Positions 23,646-36,200 of a DNA stretch of 64,000 nucleotides are shown in pieces. Where the stretch lies: NCBI RefSeq assembly GCF_964340395.1, contig NC_135549.1, positions 31,997,332 through 32,061,331 on the forward strand, in the 5' to 3' direction. Within the stretch, counting starts at the first letter, position 1; every line of letters starts with the position of its first letter. The notes under the pieces are model-generated. The model searched no databases, was not told the DNA's origin, and saw only the letters and a list, made by a program, of their open reading frames with translations. The DNA is from Glandiceps talaboti. Taxonomy: Eukaryota > Hemichordata > Enteropneusta > Spengelidae. The position numbers were made by a program, and so were the translations under genes.

Positions 23646-25792
23646 GTTTGTGTATCTTCAATTCCAGTTTCTATATGTAGAATATGTGCACTAATTCTAA
23701 GTTTTGTCATTGCTGATCTGTATTGTGGGTTTTTAATGTCTTCTAGATAGTTTTCAAAGTTCATATCCGTTTTAATTTGTCTATATGTACGTAATTTATT
23801 TTTATATTGTTTGTCCTTGTTGTCCTTCATTGTGTCCATTATATTTTTGTGGAGAAGCAACTTTAACGTTTCTTTAAATATAGCTATTAGGTTTTCACTG
23901 TTAGAATGGTTTGGTTCAGCTGTCCAGACCTTATCCATACTCAAGAGTTTTAGTGTTTGCTTCATTCCTGTGGCCCATGATTGTATTCCACTGGACTCCA
24001 GATTTTTACTCAGACAGTAAGCTTCCTTAGTTAGGGTATTTTCTGCTTTCTGTGAGATCTTTAGCCAATATTTGAACATTTGTGTCAGGCCAGATACTAG
24101 TAGGGGGTAGCGGCCTAGTTCCATAAGGCAAGCTGTATTGGCAGCTTTACAGTTCACATTTAGTAGGAATTTGCAGAACTTTATGTGTAGTTTTTCCATG
24201 GGAGTTGAAAATTTCATTAGGTTTTGCGACTGGTTAATGTTTTCATGTGACCAAACCTCACTGCAGTATAGGAGAATGGGCTTCATCACTGCATCAAATA
24301 ATTTAAGATGTAATTTGATGGGGATAGTTGTTTCTAAAAACAGGTCTTGTTTTAATTTAAACAGTGCCTGCAGTGCTCTATATCTTAGGTCATCTTGTGC
24401 CCTGTGTAGTTTCCCTGAGGTGCTCAGTTTTATTCCAAGGTATGTGTAGGAGGGAACGCAGTCTAGTACTTGCTTGTTTATGTAGAATTTAAATTTCTTC
24501 AAACATTTTCCTGACTTATTGAAAATCATGATCTTTGATTTGGCAATATTTATATCTAAGTGCCATCTTTCACAGAAGATTTCGACTGCATTGAGGGCAT
24601 TTTGTAGACCAGTATTTGATTCCGATAGTAACATTAAATCGTCAGCATATAGTAAGCAAGACAGCCTGCTAGTTAGGAGAGTTGGTGGGTCATTGTTTGA
24701 CATATCAATTTGTCTTTTTATATCATTTACATAGATATTAAATAGTAGGGGGCTGAGGCCATCCCCTTGTCTAATACCTCTCTGTATTGGAAATTGGCGG
24801 GTCAGACCATTTTTTGTCTTAACACATCCAGTTGCGTTTGAATAGATAGCTTGGATTACTTTATAGAAACGTCCTGTGATGCCATTGAGTACCAATTTGT
24901 GGAAAAGCCCTTCATGCCAAATTGAGTCAAAGGCTTTTTTCAGGTCTATAAAGCAAGCAAAAATGTATTTATCTTTACTTCGGTATTTTGTAATTAACTG
25001 GTTTAGTACGAATATGTGATCACTAGTACTGAATTTCGGTAAAAAGCCAACCTGTTCTTTAATTATAATCTCATTTTTGTCATTAAATTCAACCAGTCTC
25101 TGTTTCAGGACTGAAGTGAATAATTTACTCAAACAATTTAAAAGTGTGATGCCACGATAGTTACTGGGATCTGTCTTGTCTCCTTTTTTGTAGATAGGTG
25201 TAATTATACCCATATTCCAGCATCTAGAAAAATGGCCACTTTCGAGAATTAGATTGAACAGTTTTTGAATGTGTGTAATGAGAACGTTTCTACTGGCTGT
25301 GATCATTTCATTGGTTATGTTATCTATTCCGGGTGATTTTTTGTGCTTGAGTGTACTTATTGTTTTTTGAATTTCAAGCTCAGAGATTGGCTTATCTAAT
25401 TCTATGGAATCAACAATTTTTTCTAGCCTGTTATTTTTACTAACATAGGTGGTATCTGAAGTAAGTTTTACCTTGTTTAAACTGAGACTTTTGAAATGCT
25501 CAAACAGTTTTTCTTTCTCAACAATTTCTCCATTACATGTCTTACCCTCTTGTGGCACTCTTAAGTTCTTAATAAGTTTCCAGTACTCATCGGGATGTGA
25601 ATCACTCAGGTTTTCTAGTTTAGACAATATTTCATTTTTAAATTCTCGTTTCTTTTTTTTCACAGCCTTCTTGTAATTTTTCTTTTGTTCATAACAACTA
25701 TTTCTCAGTTGATGGTTAAATGGGTCTGTGCTCAGTTTAGTGGAAAGATTGTGTATCTCCTTTTTCATACAAGAAAGTTTTTTGTGTACCAT
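23597..25792 (-). pseudogene. LINE reverse transcriptase, long open frame
   Basis: An uninterrupted 731-codon frame, part of a broken larger ORF. Seen in order: a Lys-rich N-terminal linker, SNYRGITLLNCLSKLF (finger), FIDLKKAFDSIW (palm motif A), GIRQGDGLSPLLFNIYVND (motif B), LLYADDLMLL (motif C with catalytic YADD), YLGIKLSTSGK (motif D/E) and the thumb. The three catalytic Asp are present. It ends in the wrong frame: the true C-terminus continues in another frame from about 23,640. Confidence 0.93.
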
Positions 25793-26225
25793 GTTTGCTT
25801 TCTGGTTTTCTTTTTCTTTTTTCTTTTTTTAAAGAAGCGTTTTTTTAGGCTTTTACCAGCTGCCTCGTGATAGATGTCTGATAACATAATGCCAGCCTGA
25901 TCAACTGACTTTTTAGAATTATCAAAATGTTCTCTCTCAAAGTTCTTAGCCACTACTATTACCTCCTGGCTCTGTAATGCGTTGTAGAAATAATATTTTG
26001 AGTTTGTATCCCATATGTATGAAAATTTGGATTGACAATAGTTATTCGAGTCATCTGCTGTAGAATTAGGTGTAACTTTATCATCTTGTAGTATGTTAGT
26101 CTGCAATGTAAATAACATTTGGCAATGATCAGATAAAACCAGGTTCAATGGCTGAACACTAAAAACACCAATCCTATTGAACAGACTATGACTAACAATG
26201 GTATAATCTACTGTACTAGGGCAAC
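25765..26225 (-). pseudogene. LINE endonuclease fragment
   Basis: C-terminal end of the apurinic-endonuclease-like domain. CPSTVDYTIVSHSLF (upstream of the first start codon in this frame) and LNLVLSDHC are the conserved last two blocks, with SDH supplying the catalytic His. The N-terminal catalytic residues are missing. The frame is lost in an A-rich tract at about 25,808-25,836 before the reverse transcriptase. Confidence 0.85.
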
Positions 26226-26229
26226 GTTC

Positions 26230-27026
26230 TTAACGAGTCGAGCCTGCCACTGGAGGCTCGTTTATCTCGAAATGTAGTGGTAGAAAAAATAACTCTGTTT
26301 GCGAGAATGCTGAGAGTATGTTTTCGCAGTTCGCTTTTCTCAACTTACTTTGCATGCTTGGTCACAATGCTACCATGTGTTAAAAACAAAACAATAATCC
26401 ATTTAAAAGTGGTTACATTACCACCAGGGAAGCCTTGCTTAGCTCTATTATACATGTATTCGGGGAGAACAGAGGAATTTCAATGATTCGTGATTCTACG
26501 ACTTGAAAATTACGAGAGAGCCCTCATCGGTTGATCGAACAAGCTTCAGGATTCGAATACAATACATTTATTTTCAAAATTTGATTACCCTATATTTCAC
26601 CGCCACCACGATAACACTAATTTCGAAGTCTTTTTGTATTTGTCAATTTGTATTTCAGCCAAAATAAATTGAGAATTTATCATTAACTTTTGATAAGTTC
26701 TAAGGTTTCTGATTATTGTAAAATACAAATATACTTTCACTGGCATTTTGACTTGTTGATATGGTTAGCGTTTTAATATCGAAACCTGCCCCTTGCGTCG
26801 GAAGGCTTCACCGGTAGAATCTAAAAATATATCTGCATTAATGCATCGCCCGATGCCCATGCTCATGCTGCACTGCTGGGATGTAGCCATCAACGACAAG
26901 AGGCTGGGTAACCGAGACTAATCCGCGAAGCGACAAATCTTTCCCATGCTGCAATTCGTCACGAAAGTTTACGCATGCGTATAGCGAACGATTTCCGCTG
27001 CTTGTACTTCCTGTTCATTTTCAATC
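26230..27026 (+). promoter_or_regulatory. ARPC4 upstream region and 5' UTR
   Basis: No gene. CpG content is raised from about 26,760 onward. Close to the start codon are ACGCATGCGTA (about 26,981, NRF1-like palindrome) and ETS-like TTCC words (TTTCCGC, ACTTCCTG). This composition suits a TATA-less housekeeping promoter; that is inference. The LINE ends at its left edge. Confidence 0.45.
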
Positions 27027-27029
27027 ATG
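27027..27029 (+). CDS. ARPC4: ARPC4 coding exon 1 (start codon only)
   Basis: TCAATC-ATG-GTAAGT: the donor follows the ATG directly, so exon 1 contributes only Met. Exon 2 begins with GCT, giving MAATLRPYL against human MTATLRPYL, which supports this start. No alternative upstream in-frame exon is needed. Confidence 0.88.
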
Positions 27030-30000
27030 GTAAGTAAACTTTTCGTAAATTTAAAACAAATTTGTTAATTTGTCAGTTTATTTCCGGAAATGACAGTAAA
27101 TCTAGATACCTAAACATCAGTACGAGAGTTTGAAATGCTGGTAACGTACTCACAGACCAGTCGGGACTGACTGCAGTCTAGCAAAGGATCAGACAAGTGT
27201 TTCGTCTGACTGCCGCGGTGGGTGTGGAGCTTTTTCGCCTGCTACTACTATTATATTCTAGTATTAGCTTTCGTAAGTTCTATTTTCGGTATTCGTTACT
27301 ATACCATCATAATAATTATTAGAGTTAATTATTTTCCGTTTCCATATGTTTTTCTGTGTGTTCATTTGTGGTTGCGACACGTATAGTGTAGACGTCTACG
27401 GTAAATTGACTAATGTACTACCATGCTAATTTTGATACTAGTCCTGCTTGCATACGTCGAGTCGTCCCCACCATCTACCCACAGACACTTGTTACCCGAT
27501 ATATGTATCAGAATGTTTCTATCAGAATACAATAAAATGTCGATAATATCGATACTATTGACGTATTTAGCCAACTATATATGAACGGGGTGAAATTACA
27601 CTTGTTTCTGTGATCGCACAAGTCCACTCACCGCGAAATATTAGACAAGGTTTGCAACAGAACACCATTTACCGTACGGCAACATGAACTTTCAGCCTCG
27701 CTGTGGCTACAAAAGTCCCAGTTCGGAGGACCAAAAATCGCGAAATCACAAGTTCAACCTTAATTTGAGGGTTCCGCCTTTCATACGATGACGTAGTGGA
27801 CATCCCGACTAACTAAATACTAATCATACTAACTCGAGTCTCTGTGCATGCCTTCCACTTCCTGGTTGTGTTTTCATAGTGATTATTTAGTCTGATAACA
27901 TACTAGTAGATATATCTCTGTTACTATAGTGTTAGGTTCATTTTTTAGGACAACTGAACTGATAAGGTTCAGTGTAGCTCATAGCTGCAATAATTGTAGC
28001 GTTTGATGTGATTTTGAGGGCTTTTTCGTCTGTTTTGTGCCATTTTTCGTTCCAACAAATGCTACAATTCCTCTAATGCAAACACAAATAGACAGAACCG
28101 ATTCAGATCTGAATCGCAAAGTTGGGCGGACTTTTCTGCTAAATTACGCCTAGCTGGCAAAATAACACCAACATTAATTACGGAGCCTTCAAGCCCCAAG
28201 AAGTGTTCAGAGGTACCCCAATTCCGTCAAAATCGGCAAATGTAGCAACGCATGCAGCATTTTGAAACAGGCAGTACGCTGACATCTCGCTCATGTTTTC
28301 AACGTGGTCTCGTCTATTTGCATTTGCGCTACAGGAAATGTAGCGTTTGATTTGGGTTAAATGGCGGAACGAAAAAAGGCACAAAAACAGACGAAAAAGC
28401 TTTCAAAATCACATAAAACGCTACAATTATTGCAGCTAGGTTCAGTAGTGCTATACTGTATACATATAATGATGTAGGCATGGCAAAGTGTCTGTCTGTG
28501 GATGTGTGTGTAAACAACTTAAAGTTAAAACCGATGGACTGATTGTTATGATATTTGTTGGGTGTACTACCTTGGTGAATTGTTCAAATCAAAATGATTT
28601 GGGTAAAAAATTATGATTATGGTCAAAAAACTTAAACTCAAAAATTATTGTGCAGATTGGTCTGAAATTTGGTGGGAATATTCTTAGAGGTGTTTAGATT
28701 AAAAGTTGTTCATGACATGATGATCCTATCAATGATTTGCAAATAAGGTATAAAAATGTGTCTTTTTTGGTTAAAAATCTTTAATTTCAAAACTACTAAG
28801 CAGATTAAGCTGAAATATTTGGTGGGAACATTCTTAGGTTTATTTATATATATATATATTTCTGTCCTTTTTTGATAATGCCCCCCCCCCCCCCCCACCA
28901 GTACAAAAAAATGTCCCCTAATTTTTCATGGAAGGCCCAAGTGCCCCCTAATCATGACATCCAAGAATGAACACTGGTGATGTTTCTAGAGGTATTCTGT
29001 ATTTATTGTTGAAAACATTTTTACACAATTGGCAAACAGCAACCTTAACCCAAGCCCTTATCAACAGTGAAATGATGATGCATATTACACAATGAAGGGT
29101 AGATAATAGACTGTCGACAGTCGCTAGTGCCTTGTTTGCTACGTTTATTTAAAGTTAAAGTCGTTGCCATGCTTCGATCTGGAGCAATACTACTATAATC
29201 GCATACTGATAGCGCAGCGACGACTTTAGTTTTAGATAAAATATAGCAAAAAAGACGCGAGCAACTGTCGACAGTCTTGGTAGATAAGTGAATAAATATA
29301 TTTAAATGTACGCAAATATGCCTAGACCACGCCCATAGCAATGGATAAATGATGGCTTACAATACATTGCAAAGATGAAAACTGGAAAGGGTAGGCAAAT
29401 TAATAAATATTCCACAAATGTATGCAAATATGCCAAGCAACGACCATGTCCATACCAACAGCCAACTACAGTTGTGCTACAGTGCCATTGGTAGTATTTT
29501 ATGATAAAGATCTTTGCCAACAATACTTCCATTGTGGATACAAATAGAATAATGAATTATACATTAATTAGTAAACTGCATGAGTTCAAAAGAGGAAAAG
29601 TTCAAAAGATTTGTTTTGTTCACATTTAGTCTTTCATATTGCAACATATAACATTTCTGTTTTATTTTAGGCTGCAACACTGCGACCATACCTAAATGCA
29701 GTCCGTTCAACATTAACGGCTGCAATGTGTTTGGAAAACTTTCCTTCACAAGTTGTTGAAAGACACAACAAACCTGAGGTGGAAGTCAGGTAGGAAAATA
29801 AATGTTCAATATATACAGAAAGGGACTGTCCAGGAATTTTAGTTGCGTGTACAAAAACACATTTATTCACGTCAAGATCCCTCTATGAAAATTGACAAGT
29901 GTGACATGGGATTGTTACATGATTACTGAATACAATATTTTAATTTGCCCATGATTGTTCAGTAACAATAACATGTAAAGGAAATCAGTCAAAATACATG

Positions 30001-30228
30001 ATCATTGTATCTGCATCCTGATGTTTCTATTCTTTTACAAGACAAAATATTACATGTACATTTGTATAACAGTATTCACAAACATGGTATTCCAAGTGAA
30101 CATTAAGGAAGTTCAATTGGGAGATGTTTGCAGTTTTTAGCACAACTGACTGATAAGGTTCAGTTGTGCGATAGGCATGGTGCGGTGTCTGCCCGTGTCT
30201 GCCCGTGTGTGTGTGTGTGTGTCTGCCC

Positions 30229-30265
<37 letters not shown>

Positions 30266-33200
30266 CATGCGTGTGCGTGCGTGCGTGCGTGCGTGCGTGC
30301 GTGTGTGACTTAAACTCAAAAACCGCCAGACCGATTGCCTTGGTATTTGGTGGGGACATTACTTTTGGTGTCTAGTTGGGAAATTGTTCAAAGCAAAATG
30401 ATCGCATCTTAGGTATGTGATTTGGGTCAAAAAATGTCATTTTTAGCACAACTGAACTGAGTCTCTGTACATTTGTAGTGCTATAGGGATCGCCCGGCGT
30501 CTGTGTATGTGTGTGTGTGTGTGTAAACAACTTAATGTCAAAAACCACTGAACCGATTATTATGATATTTGGTGGGTCCATTACCTTGGGTGTCTAGTTG
30601 GGAAACTGTGATCTTACCATTGGTTTGTGATTTGGGTCAAAAAATGTGATTTGAGGTAAAAAAACTTAAACTCAAAAACTACTGGGCAGATTGGGCTGAA
30701 ATTTGGGTGAAACATTCTTCAGGGTGTTTTTACTAAGAATTATTCATAATATGAGTGATATGCAAATTAGGGCTACATGTAAAATGTGTCTTTTCGGTAA
30801 AAAATCTATAATTCCAAATTCACTGAGCAGATTGGGCTGAAATTTAATGGGAATGCATCTAGGGATATATGGACGAAGAAATTAAGCATACAATGATTCC
30901 ATCAGTGATATGCAAATTAGGTGTAAAATAATCACATATATTGCAAAGATAACAGGAAAAGAAAGACAAATGAATAAACATTCAAAAAATGTATGCAAAT
31001 GTGCCTAGCAACAAGACCACGCCCATAGCAACAGCCAAATGATCACATATATTGTGAAGATAACTATGGGGATTAATAGACAATTGAATAAACATTCAAA
31101 AAACGTATGTAAATTTGCCTAGCAACAAGACCACGCCCATAGCACAGCCAAATGATCACATATATTGTGAAGATAACTATGGGGAATAATAGACAAATGA
31201 ATAAACATTCAAAAAATGCATTCAAATGTGCCTAGAAGCAAGACCACGTGCATAGCAACAACCAGATGATCACATATATTGTGAAGATAACAAGAGGATT
31301 AATTGACAAATGAATAAACATTTACAAATGTATGCAAATATGCCTAACAACAGCCAAATGATCGCGTATATCGCAAAGACAGCAACATGGTTGGATAGGC
31401 AACTGGATAGTCATTCAGCAAATGAACACCTATTGTTAGCATAGACTAGCATATGGATAAACATTTTTAAAAACTGTACAATTGTTCTACAACACCATTG
31501 GCGGTATTCTTGGTCAAGAAACTTAAACTGAAAAACTACTTGGCAGATTGGTCTGAAATTTGGTGGGAACGTTCTTAGGGGTGTGTGGATTAAGATTTGT
31601 TCATCGTATGATGTTTCCCTCAGTAATATGCAAATTAGGGCTAAAATGTGTCTTTTTGGTCAAAAATGTTTCATTCCAAAACTACAATGCAGATTGGGCT
31701 GAAATTTAATGGGATGCATTTGGGGGTGTATAGATGAAAGAATATTGAGCATGTAACAATCGCATCAGTAATATGCAAATTAGGTGTAAAATTGTGAATT
31801 TTGGTCAAAAACGTACATCTCAAAAAGTACTTGGTCAATGAGACTGAAATTTAGTGAGATGTTTCTAGCAGTGTTATTCTGCAGATTTTGTTCAAATGTT
31901 TTGACACAACTGGCCCAAGCAACCATGACCAATCCCTTAGCAACAACCAAATGCCAGTATATTTTGCTAAAATAACATCATCTGGTACGCAAGTGAGTAA
32001 ACATTCAATAAGTATGCAAATATGCCTAGCAACAAGACCATGCCCATAGCAACAGCCAAATGATTACATATTTTGCAAAGATAACAAGAGATTAATAGAC
32101 AAGTAAATAAACATTCAAAAAAATGTAAATGTGCCTATCAACAAGACCACGCCCATAGCAACAGCCAAATGATCACATATATTGCAAAGATAGCAACAGA
32201 GATTTAATAGACAAATGAATAAGCATTCAAAATATGTATGCAACATAGCAACAATACGAAGCCCATAGAAACAGCCATATGATGATGTATATCTCAAAGA
32301 TAACAGCAGGGATTCATAGACAAGTGAACGAACATTCAAAAAATGTATGCAAATATGTCTAGCAACATGACCACGACCGTAGCAACAGCCAAATGATCGC
32401 GTATATTGCAAAGATCAGAACAGGGCTGGGTAGGATTTTTGCATTAGCGGTTCAAGTGTGACTTTCCCCGACTTGGTGAGCCACCAAGTCAGGTGAAAAT
32501 TGTTTGCATCTCTGAAGCTATTTGCAATGTCACTGATAATAGGTCAGTAAAACTGATAACAACTGATATAATGTATGACATTAGGGGCTTCACACTTAGA
32601 TATTGAGCTTAGCTTTGCCTGATGTGTTATATAACAGTGCTTTATCTCATTTGTAAATATTGCCAACAAACATTATTCAGTGATAAGAAAGATAAGAAAC
32701 CCCACTTCTTGATTCTGTAATGTAATTATGGAATACCACACTCTAACTCAGTTATTGTTTTTGTAGCATGTTACTAGTATGCAAATTTCAACTTCCAGAT
32801 TTAAATAAACATACAAACAGATCCCCTGAGGCCTCATGAATCTCATCAAACCCAAAGTCATTAAACATTTCTATCACGTCACACTCCAAAAGTATTGTTT
32901 TGTAAGTCAAATAATGTAGCTTGAAAATCACAGCTCATAATGAAAAATTTTTGGACCCTTTCGTAGTTCTAATGGACTACAACTTTCAGAATTCCATAGC
33001 CCAAAGATGGTGACCAGTAGTCACATTCCTTAACTGTAAAATAGGATCCCCTGTGGACATACATGTACAGTCCAAAGATGGTGACCAGTAGTCACATTCC
33101 TTAACTGTAAAACAGGATCCCCTTTGGACATACATGTACAGTCCAAAGATGGTGACCAGTAGTCACATTCCTTAACTGTAAAACAGGATCCCCTTTGGAC

Positions 33201-36200
33201 ATACATGTACAGTCCAAAGATGGTGACCAGTAGTCACATTCCTTAACTGTAAAACAGGATCCCCTTTGGACATACATGTACAGTCCAAAGATGGTGACCA
33301 GTAGTCACATTCCTTAACTGTAAAATAGGATCCCCTGTGGACATACATGTACAGTCCAAAGATGGTGACCAGTAGGCTCATTCCTAAATTGTAAAATAGG
33401 ATCCCCTGTGGACATACATGTACAGTCCAAAGATGGTGACCAGTAGTCACATTCCTTAACTGTAAAATAGGATCCCCTGTGGACATACATGTACAGTCCA
33501 AAGATGGTGACCAGTAGGCTCATTCCTAAATTGTAAAATAGGATCCCCTGTGGACATACATGTACAGTCCAAAGATGGTGACCAGTAGTCACATTCCTTA
33601 ACTGTAAAATAGGATTCCCTGTGGACATACATGTACATGCACAGTCCAAAGATGGTGACCAGTAGGCTCATCACTAAACTTGAAACAGGATCCCCTTTGG
33701 ACATACATGTACAGTCCAAAGATGGTGACCAGTAGTCACATTCCTTAACTGTAAAATAGGATTCCCTGTGGACATACATGTACATGCACAGTCCAAAGAT
33801 GGTGACCAGTAGTCACATTCCTTAACTGTAAAATAGGATCCCCTTTGGACAATTACAGTCCAAAGATGGTGACCAGTTGTCTCATCACTAAACTTTAAAC
33901 AGGATCCCCTTTGGACATACATGTACAGTCCAAAGATGGTGACCAGTAGGCTCATTCCTAAATTGTAAAATAGGATCCCCTGTGGACATACATGTACAGT
34001 CCAAAGATGGTGACCAGTAGGCTCATTCCTAAATTGTAAACAGGATCTCCTGTGGACATATGTATATGTACATGTTATCAAAATATCAAAATACATGTAT
34101 CCAAGTGCTAAATAAATTGTAAGACAATCAGTGGCAGCCTAGTCTGGGTGGACAACCACTGCAACTTTTGCTATCCATATGCCAAGATGGCTGTAGACAT
34201 GGAACTACGGTTACCATACCATTAATTGTGAGACCTGAAAACACTATACAATTGAAACAACCATACATGTATGCATATTTTGCAAAAGATCAATTGTTAT
34301 CAATATTTGTGTTGTTTTGTATTGTAGGAGCAGCAAAGAATTGCTTCTACAGCCTGTTACAATAAGCCGCAATGAAAAAGAAAAAGTTCTAATTGAAGGA
34401 TCAGTAAACTCTCTCAGAATAAGTATTGCAGTTAAGCAGGTAAGTAAACTTCTCTTTTTGATATAAATTTCAGTGTTGTTGGTTTTGGATATTTAACATA
34501 TCTATACATTTTTTTGTATATCTGACTGGTTTGTATGATAGAAGGTTCAGTGAAACTTGTAAATACACATGTTTTGAAATGTTGCCAGTGTCTTTGGCAG
34601 TAAGATTAGATGCACTGCTTCATAACATGTCCATGTAGTACTACACAGAATGAATGATGATGTCATTCCTAGTATAAACCATTACTGCTTTGAACCGATT
34701 GTGTCAATACTGTAGTAACCATGGTAATGCTAAGAAACCTTGGGTCTTGCTGTATACATTACAATGTACATGTACATGTACTGTAACCATGGTAATGCTA
34801 AGAATCTTTGGGTGTGTGTTGAAGACGAAGGGCCACTGGTTGAGGGTGCTTAGTAGAACTAAACTCATAAATAATTAATAAGGTAGTCATAGTAAAGCTG
34901 GTTTATTGAAGTTAAAATTGATTGAGAAAAAAAACCCGCCAGCTTTGAAATCATTACTTTATTACATGGCACCTAGGGAAAATATATTTTTTAAAAAGCA
35001 AAAAAGAAAGAAAACAACACCAAAACATCTTTAGTAGTACCTGTTATCGCCAATATCAGTACCAGAATATCTTTAGTAGTACCTGTTATTGCCAATACCA
35101 GTACCAGAATATCTTTAGTAGTACTTGTTATCACCAATATCAGTACCAGTACCAGAATATCTTTAGTAGTTCCTGTTATCTCCAATACCAGTACCAGAAT
35201 ATCTTTAGTAGTACCTGTTATCTCCAATACCAGTACCAGAATATCTTTAGTAGTACCTGTTATCTTCAATACCAGTACCAGAATATCTTTAGTAGTACCT
35301 GTTATCGCCAATACCAGTACCAGAATATCTTTAGTAGTACCTGTTATCTTCAATACCAGTACCAGAATATCTTTAGTAGTACCTGTTATCGCCAATACCA
35401 GTACCAGAATATCTTTAGTAGTACCTGATATTGCCAATACCAGTACCAGAATATCTTTAGTAGTACCTGTTATCGCCAATACCAGTACCAGAATATCTTT
35501 AGTAGTACCTGTTATCGCCAATACCAGTACCAGAATATCTTAAGTAGTACCTGATATCGCCAATACCAGTACCAGAATATCTTTAGTAGTACCTGTTATC
35601 TCCAATACCAGTACCAGAATATCTTTAGTAGTACCTGTTATCGCCAATACCAGTACCAGAATATCTTTAGTAGTACCTGTTATCGCCAATACCAGTACCA
35701 GAATATCTTTAGTAGTACCTGTTATCGCCCATACCAGTACCAGAATATCTTTAGTAGTACCTGTTATCGCCAATACCAGTACCAGAATATCTTTAGTAGT
35801 ACCTTTTATCTCCAATACCAGTACCAGAATATCTTTAGTAGTACCTGTTATCTCCAACACCAATACCATACATGTACATCACATTCTAATAGTACCTGTT
35901 ATCTCCAACACCAATACCATACATGTACATCACATACTAGTACCTGTTATCTCCAACACCAATACCATACATGTACATCACATTAATAGTACATGTTATC
36001 TCCAACACCAATACCATACATGTACATCACATTCTAATAGTACCTGTTATCTCCAATACCAATACCATACATGTACATCACATACTAGTACCTGTTATCT
36101 CCAACACCAATACCATACATGTACATCACATTCTAATAGTACCTGTTATCTCCAACACCAATACCATACATGTACATAACATTCTAATATATAACTTCTT

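Larger units (their letters stand above)
23131..26228 (-). mobile_element. 5'-truncated non-LTR retrotransposon (LINE)
   Basis: On the minus strand: C-terminal part of an APE-type endonuclease, a reverse transcriptase, a CCHC-like zinc motif, then a 3' UTR with AATAAA (23227-23232) and an (ATT)n tail (23131-23225). The 5' end is lost at about 26,225, beyond which the endonuclease frame hits a stop. At least two frameshifts break the coding region, so the copy is inactive. Clade not assigned; motif style (SNYRGITLL, YADD) suggests the I/jockey-like group. It sits between the divergent NEK4 and ARPC4 starts. Confidence 0.93.
27946..29480 (+). mobile_element. Dispersed repeat copy with two nested MITEs, ARPC4 intron 1
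   Basis: Begins TTTTTTAGGACAACTGAACT and continues, after a nested MITE, with the same ordered blocks as the copy at 30,441-32,420: GTGTGTGTAAACAACTTAA, CCGAT.GA.TGATTGTTATGA, AGATTGGTCTGAAATTTGG, TATGCAAATATGCC. Non-coding. Interrupted by MITEs at 27,974-28,438 and 29,107-29,278. Confidence 0.75.

Noticed and set aside
23811-25870. Plus-strand frames across the LINE
   Set aside because: Antisense shadows of the reverse transcriptase coding strand.
33172-34096. Overlapping minus-strand frames of 109-140 codons
   Set aside because: All are the 71-bp array in different phases.
34991-35869. Minus-strand frames with [10 protein letters not shown] repeats
   Set aside because: Antisense to ARPC4 intron 3 and generated by the 42-bp array.
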